Shown: positions 45,862-55,958, counted from the first letter of the stretch. The stretch: 64,000 nucleotides of DNA from Planctomycetota bacterium (GCA_002686945.1 NYYZ01000011.1:56141-120140); one strand, 5' to 3'. Notes: generated by a model not told the origin, from the letters alone. Numbers and translations: made by a program.

Positions 45862-48728
45862 GGAGCGCGGTTTTCTGGAAGAGCAGTCCTTGGGCTGTTC
45901 TGTTGTTCAGTTCCGCTGCGGTTGCGGCGCAGGACCCGGGCCCGGATGGGTTCGCACCGGGCGAGGAACTGCTGGTTCAGTCAGCCTGCATCAACTGCCA
46001 TGAGGTTTCGCCCGCCCTGCAAGGGCGTCTGCAAGCAGCCACTGCGCCAGATCTTTCAAGGGTTGGGGCACGGCTGTCACCATCCTGGATGTACAAGTTT
46101 CTGCACAACCCCCGTGGCCTGCGACCCCACGGGAGCATGCCCAACATGCTGGCGAGCTTGTCCGCGGATGAGCGTGGTCGAGCTGGTTGGGAACTGGCGG
46201 GTTTCCTCTCGAGCCTGGGTGGGCCTCTGGCCCAGGAAATTCATGCCACGAGCCAGCGCGCGATTGAGTCTGGCCGACAGCTCTTTCACTCGGTCGGCTG
46301 TGTTGCGTGTCATCGGCCTCTTGAGGACTTTCTTGATCTGGAGCTTTCACTGGAAGACGCAGATGAGGTGCGCCGCGCTGAGGGAGAGTCCGCTGATGAC
46401 GGGTCACCAACAGATCCGCTCGCCGTGCCCGGGCTCTCGGAAGGGACGCTTGCGCCTCGGAATCTGGATATTCCCGGGTTGGCTCCCATGACTTCAGTCT
46501 CTCCCCTGACGGAGTTCCTGCTCGACCCCTTGTCGGTTCGTCCCTCGGGCCTGATGCCTGACATGGGCCTCACCCGATCAGAAGCTGAGGACATCGCGGT
46601 GTACCTGCTGCGTGGTCAGCTGGCGCAGGAACCGGTGCCTTCGCCGGGGCTGGCTGTTGATGTGCTCAAGGGGAATTTCTCCAAGCTCGATGATCTCTCC
46701 GATGTCACGGCGGAGTCCCAGGGCTGGGCTTCAAAGGTTGCCATCGGGGATCTGGCCAGCGGCGACCATTTTGGACTGCGGTTTCAAGGCTCCCTAGAGA
46801 TTCCAGCGGCGGGGGAGTGGACTTTTCATCTGCGCAGTGATGATGGTTCTCTGCTTTGGATCGATGGGCGCTTGATGCTGAGCAACTGGGGTGTTCATGG
46901 TGCAATCAACAAGCAGGCCAGTTTTGTACTCAGTGAGGGGTCACACCAGATCGAGGTGCATTTCTTTGAACTGGGTGGAGGAGTGGAACTCAGGCTGGAA
47001 TGGGAGGGTCCCGGTGTTTCCAGAGAGGAGGTGCCTGCAAGCGCCCTCTCTCATCTGGGTTTTGGATTGCGGCCGCCTATGGCAGAAGCCGCTGACCCTG
47101 AGCGCATTGCCAGGGGAGGCAAGCGTTTTGTCAGTCTTGGATGCGGAGCGTGCCACACCACGGGCACAGAATTGGATCAGAGCCCTCTGGTGGGTCCGGG
47201 TGTGGGACCGCCCCTGGCGAGTCTGGCGGGATCTTCGAGGTCAGGTTGTCTGACAGGCGGCGCTGCTCGGGGGCCGCGTTGGTCTTTCGAACTGGAAGAA
47301 CATGCTGCTCTCAGAGAATTCCTCGATGAATTGGGGGACCTTGCGCCTGAATTGGCTCTGGCACAGCGTCTTGCCCGCAGCATGACCCGCCTCGGCTGTG
47401 TGCACTGTCACCGTCGCACTGGGCGGGGGGGCGTACATCCATGGGATCGGGATTACTTTCAGGCCCGTGAGGGTGCGGACCTTGGTGACGAGGGACGTTT
47501 GCCGCCCCGACTTGACGGCGTTGGCGGAAAACTCAAGTTGGAAGCCTTGCAGGGGGTGATGACCCGTGGGGAGGGCGTGCGGCCCTACATGACCACCAGG
47601 ATGCCTCAGTTCGGGGAGCAGAATGTTGGCTGGATGGCGGAGGCTTTCGCAGCGTTGGATCCGGATCTGCCGCCCTCACACGCCAGCCTTGCCGACCACT
47701 TGATCCTCGGTGTCCAACTGATGGGCACAGAAGATGGGCTTGGCTGTATTCAATGTCATGATTTTGCCGGCACTCCCAGCCTGGGCATTCGCGCGGTGGA
47801 CTTGGGGAGTATGGGAGCGCGCATCAAGCCTGGTTGGTTCGAGGCTCTCTTGAGTGACCCCCAGAGGGTCAACATGAATACTCGCATGGCGGAGCTCTTT
47901 GTGGACGGGAAGAGCCTTGCGCCCGATGTGCTTGAAGGCGATCCCATGGCTCAAATCCGCGCGGTCTGGCAGGCCCTCTCCCTCGGCAACAGCATGCCGC
48001 CTCCGCCCGGCTTGATCACGCCTGACTCAGCGTTTGAACTGCGACCTTCACAGGGCGTCGTGACTTGCGGGGTCTTCATGCGCGACATGAGTCCGCGTAC
48101 TCTGGTGGTGGGATTTCCTGAATTGGTTCATTATGCATTCGACATGCAGAACAGCCGTCTCGGTCGCATCTGGCAAGGACGTTTCTTCAATGCCCGTGGC
48201 ACCTGGGAGGGACGCGCGGGTTCTCTGGAAATGCCGCCGGGTTCCAAGGTGATCGAGTTGCCAAAGAGGACGGTCTTGGCGGAGCTGGACACCCCGGACG
48301 CTCCCTGGCCCGAGGCTCTGGGCCGGGAGGCGGGCTTTGAGGTGGTGGGTCGTCAGCAGGCCCTGGGCGCGGCGCCGGTCTTTCGCTATCGCATCGGAGG
48401 CGTTGGGGTCGAGGAGACCTTGCGGTCCGTGCAGCGCAATGGGCGCCGAGGGCTTGTGCGAAGCTGGACACTTGAGGCTGAGAGCGCCGACGCTGGGCGC
48501 AATTTGATCTTGCGACCCATGCCCGGGGGAGAACTCAGTGCTCTGGCCCGGGGACTCTGGCAAGCGAAGATCGGCGGCCAACTGCTTGAAATCCACCTGG
48601 GGCAGGGATTCACTCAAGTTCCCCTGACCGGGGTTGAGGGTGAGTTGCGCTGGCCGGTGGTCTTCCGGTCACTGGAGGCATATCCCGAGCGTTTCGGCGC
48701 AACCATGAGCATGGAGTTGTTGTGGTAA
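45858..48728 (+). CDS. secreted pentaheme c-type cytochrome with a PA14 domain
   Basis: The protein has 956 residues. The TTG start overlaps the acs stop (TTGA) and opens a signal peptide ([20 protein letters not shown]). Five CxxCH heme sites are visible: CINCH (44-48), CVACH (148-152), CGACH (429-433), CVHCH (514-518) and CIQCH (630-634). A PA14-like beta-barrel lies between the second and third (about 270-400; [41 protein letters not shown]). After 640 is a large beta-rich region without hemes. PA14 domains usually bind carbohydrate. Planctomycetes often combine them with cytochromes, and a role in periplasmic electron transfer from polymer or sugar oxidation is inferred. The next gene starts at its stop codon. 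Confidence 0.9.
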   Translation: MRSAVFWKSSPWAVLLFSSAAVAAQDPGPDGFAPGEELLVQSACINCHEVSPALQGRLQAATAPDLSRVGARLSPSWMYKFLHNPRGLRPHGSMPNMLASLSADERGRAGWELAGFLSSLGGPLAQEIHATSQRAIESGRQLFHSVGCVACHRPLEDFLDLELSLEDADEVRRAEGESADDGSPTDPLAVPGLSEGTLAPRNLDIPGLAPMTSVSPLTEFLLDPLSVRPSGLMPDMGLTRSEAEDIAVYLLRGQLAQEPVPSPGLAVDVLKGNFSKLDDLSDVTAESQGWASKVAIGDLASGDHFGLRFQGSLEIPAAGEWTFHLRSDDGSLLWIDGRLMLSNWGVHGAINKQASFVLSEGSHQIEVHFFELGGGVELRLEWEGPGVSREEVPASALSHLGFGLRPPMAEAADPERIARGGKRFVSLGCGACHTTGTELDQSPLVGPGVGPPLASLAGSSRSGCLTGGAARGPRWSFELEEHAALREFLDELGDLAPELALAQRLARSMTRLGCVHCHRRTGRGGVHPWDRDYFQAREGADLGDEGRLPPRLDGVGGKLKLEALQGVMTRGEGVRPYMTTRMPQFGEQNVGWMAEAFAALDPDLPPSHASLADHLILGVQLMGTEDGLGCIQCHDFAGTPSLGIRAVDLGSMGARIKPGWFEALLSDPQRVNMNTRMAELFVDGKSLAPDVLEGDPMAQIRAVWQALSLGNSMPPPPGLITPDSAFELRPSQGVVTCGVFMRDMSPRTLVVGFPELVHYAFDMQNSRLGRIWQGRFFNARGTWEGRAGSLEMPPGSKVIELPKRTVLAELDTPDAPWPEALGREAGFEVVGRQQALGAAPVFRYRIGGVGVEETLRSVQRNGRRGLVRSWTLEAESADAGRNLILRPMPGGELSALARGLWQAKIGGQLLEIHLGQGFTQVPLTGVEGELRWPVVFRSLEAYPERFGATMSMELLW

Positions 48729-50209
48729 TGATCTGTTTGCTTTGGAGTCTGGCCCTCTTGGGAAATCCCCAGTTGCTGGTCGAACCGCCTGCCCCCACAT
48801 CTGAAATCCAGGCCGATGAACCCTGGCTCCTGGAAACCCTGCCCTTGCCCGAGGACGAGGTGTTGGAGATCAGTGCCCTTGCGATCTGGCATGCAGACCG
48901 GGTCCTGGCAGCCACTCGCCGGGGCGAAATCTGGGTGGTCGAAGGAGTCTTCGATGAGAACGCTTTGGAATGCTCATGGCGCAAGGTCATGGAAGGTCTG
49001 CAGGAGCCTCTGGGTTTCTTGGTGCAAGAGGACGATTCGGTTCTGGTGATCCAGCGCGGTGAGCTCTCGCGCCTGGTGGATGAAAACGGAGATGGGGCCT
49101 TTGACTTGGTCGAGACGATTTGCGACGAGTGGCGCGTGGGAGGAAACTATCATGAGTACAACTTCGGTCCAGTGCGGGATAGCAATGGTGATCTCTGGCT
49201 GACCACCAATCGGGCCTTCGGTGGGCAACCTTTTGGTGCTCCCAAGTGGCGTGGTTTTGCCCTGCGCATTGACGCAGAAGGTCACATGCACCCGGAATGT
49301 TCTGGCTTGCGTTCCCCGGCGGGTGTGGGCATCGCTCCCTGGGGCGACTTGTTCTATACGGACAACCAAGGGGAGTGGGTGGGGGCCAGCAAGCTCAGTC
49401 AACTCGTTCCTGGTGCATTCTATGGGCATCCTTTTGGCGTGGGTTCTTGTGACGATCCCCTCTGGCCCTATCCTCATCCCGGTGAGACTCCCAATCGGGT
49501 GCTGATGCCTGAGGCGGCAAAGAAGCTGCCGCATTTCCAGATGCCTGCGGTCTGGTTTCCCTATGACGAAATGGGTCGGTCTCCGGCCGGCTTTGTCTTT
49601 GATCAGACCGGCGGGCGTTTCGGGCCCTATGGAGGCCAGATGTTTGTGGTGGACCAGTTTTCCGCTGAGGTCATGCGGGTCTTTCTTGAACAGGTGGACG
49701 GCCACTGGCAGGGGGCTTGCTTCCCCTTTCGCAAGGGACTCTCCTGCGGTGCGATTCGCGTTTGCTGGGGGCCGGATGGGTCCATGTTGATTGGCGAGAC
49801 TGATCGCGGCTGGGCCAGTCAGGGTTCAGAGCGTTTTGGCCTTGAGCGCCTTTCATGGACTGGCGCCGTGCCCTTTGAAATGCAGCAGGTCTCCGCCCTC
49901 TCGGATGGCTTCCATGTGCGCTTCACTCGCGCATTTGACCCAGCGGGTGCCGCCGACACTGAGGGCTGGTCCATAGACAGCTATACCTACATGTTGCACT
50001 CAGACTATGGCAGCCCCGAGGTCGATCTGGCCAAGTGCAAGGTGCTGGGCGTGACCCTGGATGCGGACCACATGGGCCTGCGCCTGCAAGTCGAAGGTTT
50101 GCGTGAGGGCTATGTGCATGAGATCCGGCCCCGACGCATGCGCTCTCGTGAAGGCCTGGCGCTGGAGCAGCCCCGGGCCTACTACACCCTGGTGCGTATT
50201 CCCCGCTGA
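48728..50209 (+). CDS. secreted beta-propeller protein, sugar/PQQ-dehydrogenase-like fold
   Basis: The protein has about 493 residues, with ATG 48728 overlapping the cytochrome stop (TAATG); GTG 48722 would add two residues. A short signal peptide ([12 protein letters not shown]) is followed by propeller-like repeats (LAIWHADRVLAATRRGEIWVV, GPVRDSNGDLWLTTNRAFGG, SPAGVGIAPWGDLFYTDNQG, GPYGGQMFVVDQFSAEVMRV, IRVCWGPDGSMLIGETDRGW). The pattern resembles planctomycete membrane-bound dehydrogenase and glucose/sorbosone dehydrogenase propellers. No heme motif is present. Tight coupling to the pentaheme cytochrome suggests it is the substrate-facing partner delivering electrons, which is an inference. 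Confidence 0.75.
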   Translation: MICLLWSLALLGNPQLLVEPPAPTSEIQADEPWLLETLPLPEDEVLEISALAIWHADRVLAATRRGEIWVVEGVFDENALECSWRKVMEGLQEPLGFLVQEDDSVLVIQRGELSRLVDENGDGAFDLVETICDEWRVGGNYHEYNFGPVRDSNGDLWLTTNRAFGGQPFGAPKWRGFALRIDAEGHMHPECSGLRSPAGVGIAPWGDLFYTDNQGEWVGASKLSQLVPGAFYGHPFGVGSCDDPLWPYPHPGETPNRVLMPEAAKKLPHFQMPAVWFPYDEMGRSPAGFVFDQTGGRFGPYGGQMFVVDQFSAEVMRVFLEQVDGHWQGACFPFRKGLSCGAIRVCWGPDGSMLIGETDRGWASQGSERFGLERLSWTGAVPFEMQQVSALSDGFHVRFTRAFDPAGAADTEGWSIDSYTYMLHSDYGSPEVDLAKCKVLGVTLDADHMGLRLQVEGLREGYVHEIRPRRMRSREGLALEQPRAYYTLVRIPR

Positions 50210-50267
50210 GGATGATCAGGGCAGTTGGTGCTGCGTAGCTAGACGCAGAACCACCGGATTCGAGCAA

Positions 50268-51197
50268 TCATTCGCGCCACCAGTCGGTGGCGGTGATGTC
50301 CTTCAGGCCTTCTGCAAAGGTCCGCGGCTGCCAGTTGAGCTCTTCCTGGGCGGGGCGGATATCGTGCTCGTGGTGCAGCGAGAAGTAACCTGCACCTCGA
50401 CGGGCTTTCGTCATGTCCTTGAAGATGTGCAGGAAGGTCGTAACCCGCTCCACCCAGCGGCGCGGGATGTTGCGGCGCTTGACTCCGCCGTTGGTAGCTT
50501 CGATGACCGTGTCCACAAAATCGTTGAAGGATATTCCTTCGGGCCCGGCGATTTCGAAGATGCGGTAGTCGTCTCTACCGCGTTCGTAATCAAAGAAGCG
50601 TACGATCGCGTCAACCAGGTCGTTCACATGCACCGGATTGATCTTGGAGAGGCCTTCGTGGAAGATCCAGTAGCTTCCCTTGGGCTTTGCACAGCGACGC
50701 AGGAGAGGGGCTGTGTGGCGCATGTCGTCCACCCCGTAGACCAGGGTCGGTCGAAAGCTGACCCAAGGGAACTCAGAGCCCCGGAAGATCTTTTCCTGCA
50801 CTCGTTTGGAGTCCCGGTAGTAGCTGTAGACCGGTACGCCGATCACGGCTGAACTGATCAGTACAAACTGTAAGTTCTTGGGTGTGCGTTGGGCACGCGC
50901 CTCGGCCAGGAGGTTCTCGCTGCCTTTGACGTTGACCAACTGCATCTGCTCATCAGTGAAGTGGTCATGGGCGCTGGCGAGATGGATAAGATAGCTGGCG
51001 TCCTTCAAGAACCCGTCCAGGGAACTCGCGTCCACAAGGTCGCCTGTATGAACCAGGAGGTTGTCATGCTCAATGTCTGGCAGTGCGCTCTCGCGCCCCG
51101 GGCGACAGAGCGCGCGCACCTGATGGCCGTCCGCCAGCAGGCGGCGGATTACGTAGTGGCCGATGAAGCCGGTTCCTCCAGTAATGGCGATCAGCAT
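50268..51197 (-). CDS. extended SDR NAD-dependent epimerase/dehydratase
   Basis: The protein has 309 residues. GGTGFIG (7-13) is the nucleotide-binding loop. The catalytic pair is Tyr127 and Lys131 in YYRDSK, preceded by FVLISSAV with the catalytic Ser. The C-terminal substrate domain reads HVNDLVDAIVRFFDYERG, then AGPEGISFNDFVDTVIEATN. This resembles UDP-sugar epimerases and the related NAD-dependent steroid/hopanoid and dihydroflavonol-type reductases. It faces the sugar-transferase gene at 52060 across a small nucleosidase gene, so sugar-nucleotide modification is likely but not proven. Confidence 0.85.
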   Translation of the reverse strand: MLIAITGGTGFIGHYVIRRLLADGHQVRALCRPGRESALPDIEHDNLLVHTGDLVDASSLDGFLKDASYLIHLASAHDHFTDEQMQLVNVKGSENLLAEARAQRTPKNLQFVLISSAVIGVPVYSYYRDSKRVQEKIFRGSEFPWVSFRPTLVYGVDDMRHTAPLLRRCAKPKGSYWIFHEGLSKINPVHVNDLVDAIVRFFDYERGRDDYRIFEIAGPEGISFNDFVDTVIEATNGGVKRRNIPRRWVERVTTFLHIFKDMTKARRGAGYFSLHHEHDIRPAQEELNWQPRTFAEGLKDITATDWWRE

Positions 51198-51319
51198 TGG
51201 GGGGCAGGATACAAGACCCGGGGCGTGAGTTCATCGGCCCCTTGGTCTGGCAGAATAGAGGCATGGGTAGGAAAACCGACAGCAGCGAGGCGCTTTGCGC
51301 CCAACCGGAAGGTCTAGTC

Positions 51320-51967
51320 ATGTTGCCCTCGGGGCCCATTGGGGTGTTGGCAGCCCTGCCGGGGGAGCTTGGTGCTCTTACGCAGATGGCTGAGGAGAGC
51401 CACAGGGTGGGTGGGCTCCTCATTCATCAGCTGACCCTGGGAGGCCGGCCTGTCCTGGCCGCATGCGGGGGTGTGGGAAAGGCCAACGCGGCCGGTGCCG
51501 CCGCCCTGCTCCTGTCCCAGGGGGCCGAGATCCTGTTGGTGGTGGGTACCGCTGGAGCACTGACCCGTCAGACTCCCGTCGGCACCTTGGTTCATTGTCA
51601 GCGTGCCTTTCAGACTGACTTGGCGGTCCGGGAGCACCGCCAGCAGGAGCCCCATGGCCATATATTGGATTGCTGGCAGAGGGTATGCCCCGGTTCCAAG
51701 GGCTGGTTCCTGACCGCTGACCGGCCCGTACTCAACCCCTGGCGGCGCTTTCGATTGGCTCGAGCATTTTCCGGGCCCGCGGTAGCGGACATGGAAACAG
51801 GGGCCGCGGCCCGGGTGGCTGAGCGGGCTGGAGTGCCTTGGGGGGCCCTCAGGGCGGTTACCGATGCGGCGGGGTTCGGAGCGAGTCGAAGCTTCGTCAA
51901 GAACTACACAGGTCTGGCTGCCCTTTCTGCCGATTCATTGGGTGAACTTATCAGGGAACTGCCCTGA
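51320..51967 (+). CDS. 5'-methylthioadenosine/SAH nucleosidase-like phosphorylase-fold protein
   Basis: The protein has 215 residues. It has the PNP/UDP-phosphorylase fold of MTA/SAH nucleosidase: IGVLAALPGELGAL at the start, ACGGVGKANAAGAAALLL, LLVVGTAGALTRQTPVGTLV, and VADMETGAAARVAERAGVP with Glu159 binding the ribose. LRAVTDAAG has the catalytic-acid Asp182. ATG 51320 has GGAAGG eight bases upstream, making it better than ATG 51263. SAH or MTA removal would suit the many methyltransferases nearby. Futalosine hydrolase (MqnB) or hopanoid HpnG are alternative family members I cannot exclude. Confidence 0.75.
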   Translation: MLPSGPIGVLAALPGELGALTQMAEESHRVGGLLIHQLTLGGRPVLAACGGVGKANAAGAAALLLSQGAEILLVVGTAGALTRQTPVGTLVHCQRAFQTDLAVREHRQQEPHGHILDCWQRVCPGSKGWFLTADRPVLNPWRRFRLARAFSGPAVADMETGAAARVAERAGVPWGALRAVTDAAGFGASRSFVKNYTGLAALSADSLGELIRELP

Positions 51968-51992
51968 TTCCCCCGGGTGGCGCATATTGCGT

Positions 51993-51998
51993 TATCCT
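51993..51998 (+). promoter_or_regulatory. putative -10 element for the sugar transferase
   Basis: TATCCT within GCGTTATCCT lies 62 bases before ATG 52060; the same GCGTTATCCT string occurs at 17263 before namZ. Confidence 0.35.
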
Positions 51999-52059
51999 CA
52001 GGACTCCCCACCTTTTCCACAAGTACCTTCCAATTGGGCGCTCCGCGCCACTCCTTCTG

Positions 52060-53541
52060 ATGACCCGCGCAGGCACTTTGCTTCGCCGCCACTTCGAGCC
52101 CCTGGTTCTTTCGGCGCAGGTGTTGGTGGATCTGGTCACGGTGGTCGGTGCTTGTCTCTTTGCTTGGTGGGCCCGGGAACAGTTTGCGCCCCTCGGAACT
52201 GAGACGCCCCTGGAGGCCTATCGCAGCATCTTCGCGATCACCGCCGCGGTTTGCCTGATCTGCTTCCATCGCTTCGGGATGTACAGCCCGATCAAGAGCC
52301 TGCTCAATGTGGAAGAGTTCAAGGCGGTGACCAAGGCCACTCTGACCGCTTTCCTCGTGGTGCTGTCCTTGCTTGTCTTGTTGCGTGACACCTCGACCAG
52401 CGTGGGTTCAGGGCCTTTTTGGGATCTGCTGGCAGCGATTCACGAATTGGTACGTCTGACTGGCGGTTCGGAGCGCCTCTCCCGAGTGACCCTGATCCTG
52501 GCCTTCGGCGTGATTCAAGTTTCCATTCTGTTGGGACGCTTCGCCAGCTTCAAGGTCATTCAGAGTCTGCACCGCCGAGGCATCGGCAATCGTAATGTTG
52601 TGGTCATCGGAACAGGGAGCACGGCCCAGGCCCTGCAGCGCAAGTTTCTGTTGGTGCCTACCCTGGGCCTGAACTTCATCGGTTTCGTCAGCGAGGAAAA
52701 GGACGAGATTGGAGATCTGGTGGAACGGTCGCGAGTCCTGGGCAGTCTCGATGAGATGAAGGCGATCATGAGCGAGCGCAAGGTGGGGGAGGTCTTCGTC
52801 GCCCTGCCCGAAGCAGAAGAGTCCCGGGTAATGGAAATCGTCACCCAACTTGAAGCCTTGGATGCAACCTACTATGTCGTCCCCCGCTTCTATCATCTGA
52901 TGCGCTACAAGATCCGCATTGAGGATCTGGATTCGATCCCGCTGATTGCACGGGTGGAACGGCGCGACCCCATGGCTGGTAGGCTGGCCAAGAGGTGCTT
53001 TGATCTGGTGGTGGCAGCCATGGTCTTGTTGCTGGTCGGCCCCTTGTTCTTGATCTCAGCCTTGTTGATTCGCAGGGATTCCGATGGTCCAGTGTTCTTC
53101 CGGCAGGTTCGCGTGGGCCTGAACGGCCTGCCCTTCGAGATGCTCAAATTCCGCACCATGTACGACACCGACTGCGCGGATGCGGAGGCTCCTGAGACAG
53201 AGCAGGATCCCCGTGTGACCCGCATTGGGCGTCTTCTGCGCCGCTATTCGCTCGATGAGTTGCCCAATTTCATCAATGTCATGCGTGGCGAGATGAGCGT
53301 GGTAGGCCCCAGGCCCGAGATGCCATTCATCGTGGCCAGGTACTCAGACGGGGATCGTGAACGTCTGCGGGCCAAACCCGGTGTAACGGGTCTCTGGCAG
53401 ATCAGCTACGCCCGCCAGATGGCGATCCACGACAACCTCGACTACGACCTCTACTACATCGAAAACCAGTCCTTCCTCTTGGATCTCGTGATCGTCGCCT
53501 TGACAGGCGTTGCGGTGGTCAAGGGTACGGGCGCCTACTAG
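52060..53541 (+). CDS. polyprenyl-phosphate sugar-1-phosphate transferase (WbaP/WcaJ type)
   Basis: This 493-residue initiating enzyme attaches the first sugar phosphate to undecaprenyl phosphate for exopolysaccharide or O-antigen synthesis. The N-terminal half has membrane helices (VLSAQVLVDLVTVVGACLFAWW, IFAITAAVCLICFHRFGMY, LTAFLVVLSLLVLL) and a CoA-binding-like Rossmann domain (RNVVVIGTGSTAQAL). The C-terminal catalytic domain has KRCFDLVVAAMVLLLVGP, GPVFFRQVRVGLNG, FEMLKFRTMY, RRYSLDELPNFINVMRGEMS and VVGPRPEMP. GVTGLWQIS ends the core. All motifs of the large PHPT family are complete. The two GT4 genes follow directly. Confidence 0.94.
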   Translation: MTRAGTLLRRHFEPLVLSAQVLVDLVTVVGACLFAWWAREQFAPLGTETPLEAYRSIFAITAAVCLICFHRFGMYSPIKSLLNVEEFKAVTKATLTAFLVVLSLLVLLRDTSTSVGSGPFWDLLAAIHELVRLTGGSERLSRVTLILAFGVIQVSILLGRFASFKVIQSLHRRGIGNRNVVVIGTGSTAQALQRKFLLVPTLGLNFIGFVSEEKDEIGDLVERSRVLGSLDEMKAIMSERKVGEVFVALPEAEESRVMEIVTQLEALDATYYVVPRFYHLMRYKIRIEDLDSIPLIARVERRDPMAGRLAKRCFDLVVAAMVLLLVGPLFLISALLIRRDSDGPVFFRQVRVGLNGLPFEMLKFRTMYDTDCADAEAPETEQDPRVTRIGRLLRRYSLDELPNFINVMRGEMSVVGPRPEMPFIVARYSDGDRERLRAKPGVTGLWQISYARQMAIHDNLDYDLYYIENQSFLLDLVIVALTGVAVVKGTGAY

Positions 53542-53652
53542 GTTTTCGGAGGCACATGATCGCCGATCCACGCTTGGGTTGGAGCAGATCATTCGAACTT
53601 GTGGCCCGGCTCCCTGGAACTTGGGGCTCTGGAAAGGTGCAATGGGCGCAGA

Positions 53653-54780
53653 ATGCGGGTCCTCCATGTGATGGAATGCACGATCGGTGGTACACGGCGG
53701 CATCTGGTCGATGTGGCCCTGGGCCAGTGTGCCCTCGGGCACAAGGTGCGGGTGGTGGTCTCCACCCTGCGTGACGAGACATTTCTGCCGGATATGGAGC
53801 GCATGCGTTCCGAGGGGGTGGAGGTGTTTGTGCTCAACATGGTGCGCGGGCCTGCGCCCCTCACAGATTGGCTGCATCTGGGGCGGCTCAAGAACATTCT
53901 GCGGGAATTCAAGCCGGACATTGTTCACACCCACTCAAGCAAGGCCGGAGTGCTCGGCCGCCAGGCCTCGATCAGCACGAAAATCGGCGCGCGGGTGCAC
54001 ACACCGCACACCTTTTCCTTTCTCTTCGAGGCGCTCTTTTCAGGGCCCAAACGATGGCTGTACCGGTCCATTGAGAGGCGTTATGCCAAGTTCACCCAGC
54101 GCTTCGTGGCGGTGAGCAGGAACGAAGCAGAGACCTTTGATCGCGCAGGGTTCATAGATCCAAAGAAGGTGGCGGTGGTGCCCAACGGCATTGACCCCGC
54201 GCCTTTTGCCAGCGCGATTGCCAGCGATGAAGACTTTGGTTTCGATCCCACGGCTCCTGTAGTGATCCTGGTGGGGTTGATCTATGCAGCCAAGGGCCAG
54301 GATCTGGCCCTTGAGGCAATGGCCCGTGAGGGGCTCGAGCGGGTGCAGCTGCTCTGCGTTGGACCCGGGGATACGAGTGCGCTTGAGGCCCAGGCGCAAG
54401 CCCTCGGCATCGCCGCTCGCGTACGCTTCCTTGGGGCGCGGGATGATGTCCCCGCTTTGATGGCCCGTGCAGATCTCTTGCTCCTGCCATCCCGTTGGGA
54501 GGGTCTGCCCTACGTGGTGCTGGAGGCAATGGCTAGGGGCATGCCGGTGGTGGCTACTCCCGTGGACGGGGCTCGGGAGGTGATCGTGCCAGGTGAAACT
54601 GGTTTCTTGAGTCCTACGGTCGACGCGAATGGGGTGGCTGAGGCCTTGGCGGCGGCCTTTAGCAAGTCTCCAGAGGACTGGGCCAGAATGGGGCGCGCTG
54701 GGCAGCAGCGTGTTGCTGAGCACTACAGTCTGGAGAGCATGGTGCGGGGCCTGGACGCGGTCTATACGGAGTTGCTTTGA
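53653..54780 (+). CDS. GT4 glycosyltransferase
   Basis: The protein has 375 residues and the GT-B fold. The start MRVLHVMECTIGGTRRHLVD is typical. PDIVHTHSSKAGVLGR, RFVAVSRNEAETF and VPNGIDPAPF mark the N-domain and the hinge. The C-terminal domain has VILVGLIYAAKGQDLALEA, LGARDDVPALMARADLLLLPS and WEGLPYVVLEAMARGMPVVAT, the nucleotide-sugar site with the EX7E-like motif. The frame continues upstream to 53599 without family resemblance. It presumably adds a sugar to the lipid-linked glycan begun by the preceding transferase. The next GT4 gene starts within its stop. Confidence 0.92.
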   Translation: MRVLHVMECTIGGTRRHLVDVALGQCALGHKVRVVVSTLRDETFLPDMERMRSEGVEVFVLNMVRGPAPLTDWLHLGRLKNILREFKPDIVHTHSSKAGVLGRQASISTKIGARVHTPHTFSFLFEALFSGPKRWLYRSIERRYAKFTQRFVAVSRNEAETFDRAGFIDPKKVAVVPNGIDPAPFASAIASDEDFGFDPTAPVVILVGLIYAAKGQDLALEAMAREGLERVQLLCVGPGDTSALEAQAQALGIAARVRFLGARDDVPALMARADLLLLPSRWEGLPYVVLEAMARGMPVVATPVDGAREVIVPGETGFLSPTVDANGVAEALAAAFSKSPEDWARMGRAGQQRVAEHYSLESMVRGLDAVYTELL

Positions 54781-55907
54781 AGATTCAGCATGTGATCACC
54801 ACCTTGGATGTGGGCGGGGCCGAGGTTCATCTCTTGTCCCAGGTCAAGGGCCAGGTTGCCCGTGGGCACAGGGTGCGTGTGGCCTATCTCAAGGGCGATG
54901 GGGCGCTGGCTGGTGACTTTCGCAAGGCCGGAGCGGATCTGGTCACGGCTCTCGGTTCCGGCCCCGGTTGTGTCTCTCGTATCGCGCGTCTGGCCACTGA
55001 AGCAGACATCGTACACAGTCACCTGCTCAAGGCCGATGCAGCCACTGCCCTGGCGGCGCGCTTATGGGGTTTTAGATCGCGCTTGATCAGCGGCAAGCAC
55101 AATGATGAGCGCGCGCTGCTGCGTCCTTGGGTCAGTCGCATTCACGGTGTGGTCGGCAATTGGCCGGCGCGCACCATTGTTCTTTCGGATCATGTGGGCC
55201 GTTTCGTGGTCGAGCACGGGCGATTGAATCAAGAAAACATGCGCCGGGTCTATTACGGCATCGACCGCACTCCCTTCGAGCATGCCGCTCGTGATGCGGA
55301 TCCCAAGGGAGTGAGAGGAGAGTTCGGCTGGCCCGAGGATTCAATTGTGATGATCTGTGTGGCGCGTTTTGCTGCCCAGAAAGCCCATGAGATTCTGCTG
55401 CAAGCCCTGGATGCGGCCCGCCGTGATGAGCGTGTGGGGTCGCGTTTGCGTTTGCTCTTGGTGGGGGACGACCCTTTTGGGCAGGGCAAACGTCTGGCCG
55501 AGGACGAGGCTTCGCGCCTGGAACTGGGCGCGCTGGTTCAGTTCGCTGGCATTCGCAGGGATGTGCCGCGCTTGATGGCAGCCAGCGACTTGTTCGTCAT
55601 GGCTTCCCGCTGGGAGGGCTTGGGCCTGGTTTTTCTGGAAGCCATGGCCGCTGGTGTGCCCGTGGTTTCCACTGATGTTTCGGCGATTCCCGAGGTAGTG
55701 GTGAACGGAGAGACTGGTCGGTTGGTGCCCCGGGATGATGCCGGCCGTCTTGCAGCAGGAATGTTGGAGGCGGCTCTGAATCCAGATCTCCGAAAGCGTT
55801 GGGCTGCGGCCGGCGTGGAGCGGGTGGCTTCAGCGTTCGGTCTGGACCGCATGGTGGATGAGACCTTGGCAATCTACGAAGAGGTGCTTGCGCAGCAGGG
55901 GGCTTGA
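54777..55907 (+). CDS. GT4 glycosyltransferase
   Basis: The protein has 376 residues, with TTG 54777 overlapping the previous stop as TTGA. KIQHVITTLDVGGAEVHLLS is the family N-terminus, and ADIVHSHLLKADAATALAA and VYYGIDRTPF follow. The C-domain has VARFAAQKAHEILLQALDAA, LLLVGDDPFGQG, FAGIRRDVPRLMAASDLFVMAS and WEGLGLVFLEAMAAGVPVVST. A second sugar-adding step in the same pathway is inferred. Similarity to its neighbour is only that of the GT4 family, so it is not a recent duplicate. Confidence 0.92.
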   Translation: MKIQHVITTLDVGGAEVHLLSQVKGQVARGHRVRVAYLKGDGALAGDFRKAGADLVTALGSGPGCVSRIARLATEADIVHSHLLKADAATALAARLWGFRSRLISGKHNDERALLRPWVSRIHGVVGNWPARTIVLSDHVGRFVVEHGRLNQENMRRVYYGIDRTPFEHAARDADPKGVRGEFGWPEDSIVMICVARFAAQKAHEILLQALDAARRDERVGSRLRLLLVGDDPFGQGKRLAEDEASRLELGALVQFAGIRRDVPRLMAASDLFVMASRWEGLGLVFLEAMAAGVPVVSTDVSAIPEVVVNGETGRLVPRDDAGRLAAGMLEAALNPDLRKRWAAAGVERVASAFGLDRMVDETLAIYEEVLAQQGA

Positions 55908-55958
55908 GCTAGGTGCGCGAACTCCCTTCTTGATGTGCCCCGTGCTATAACTGAGGGC

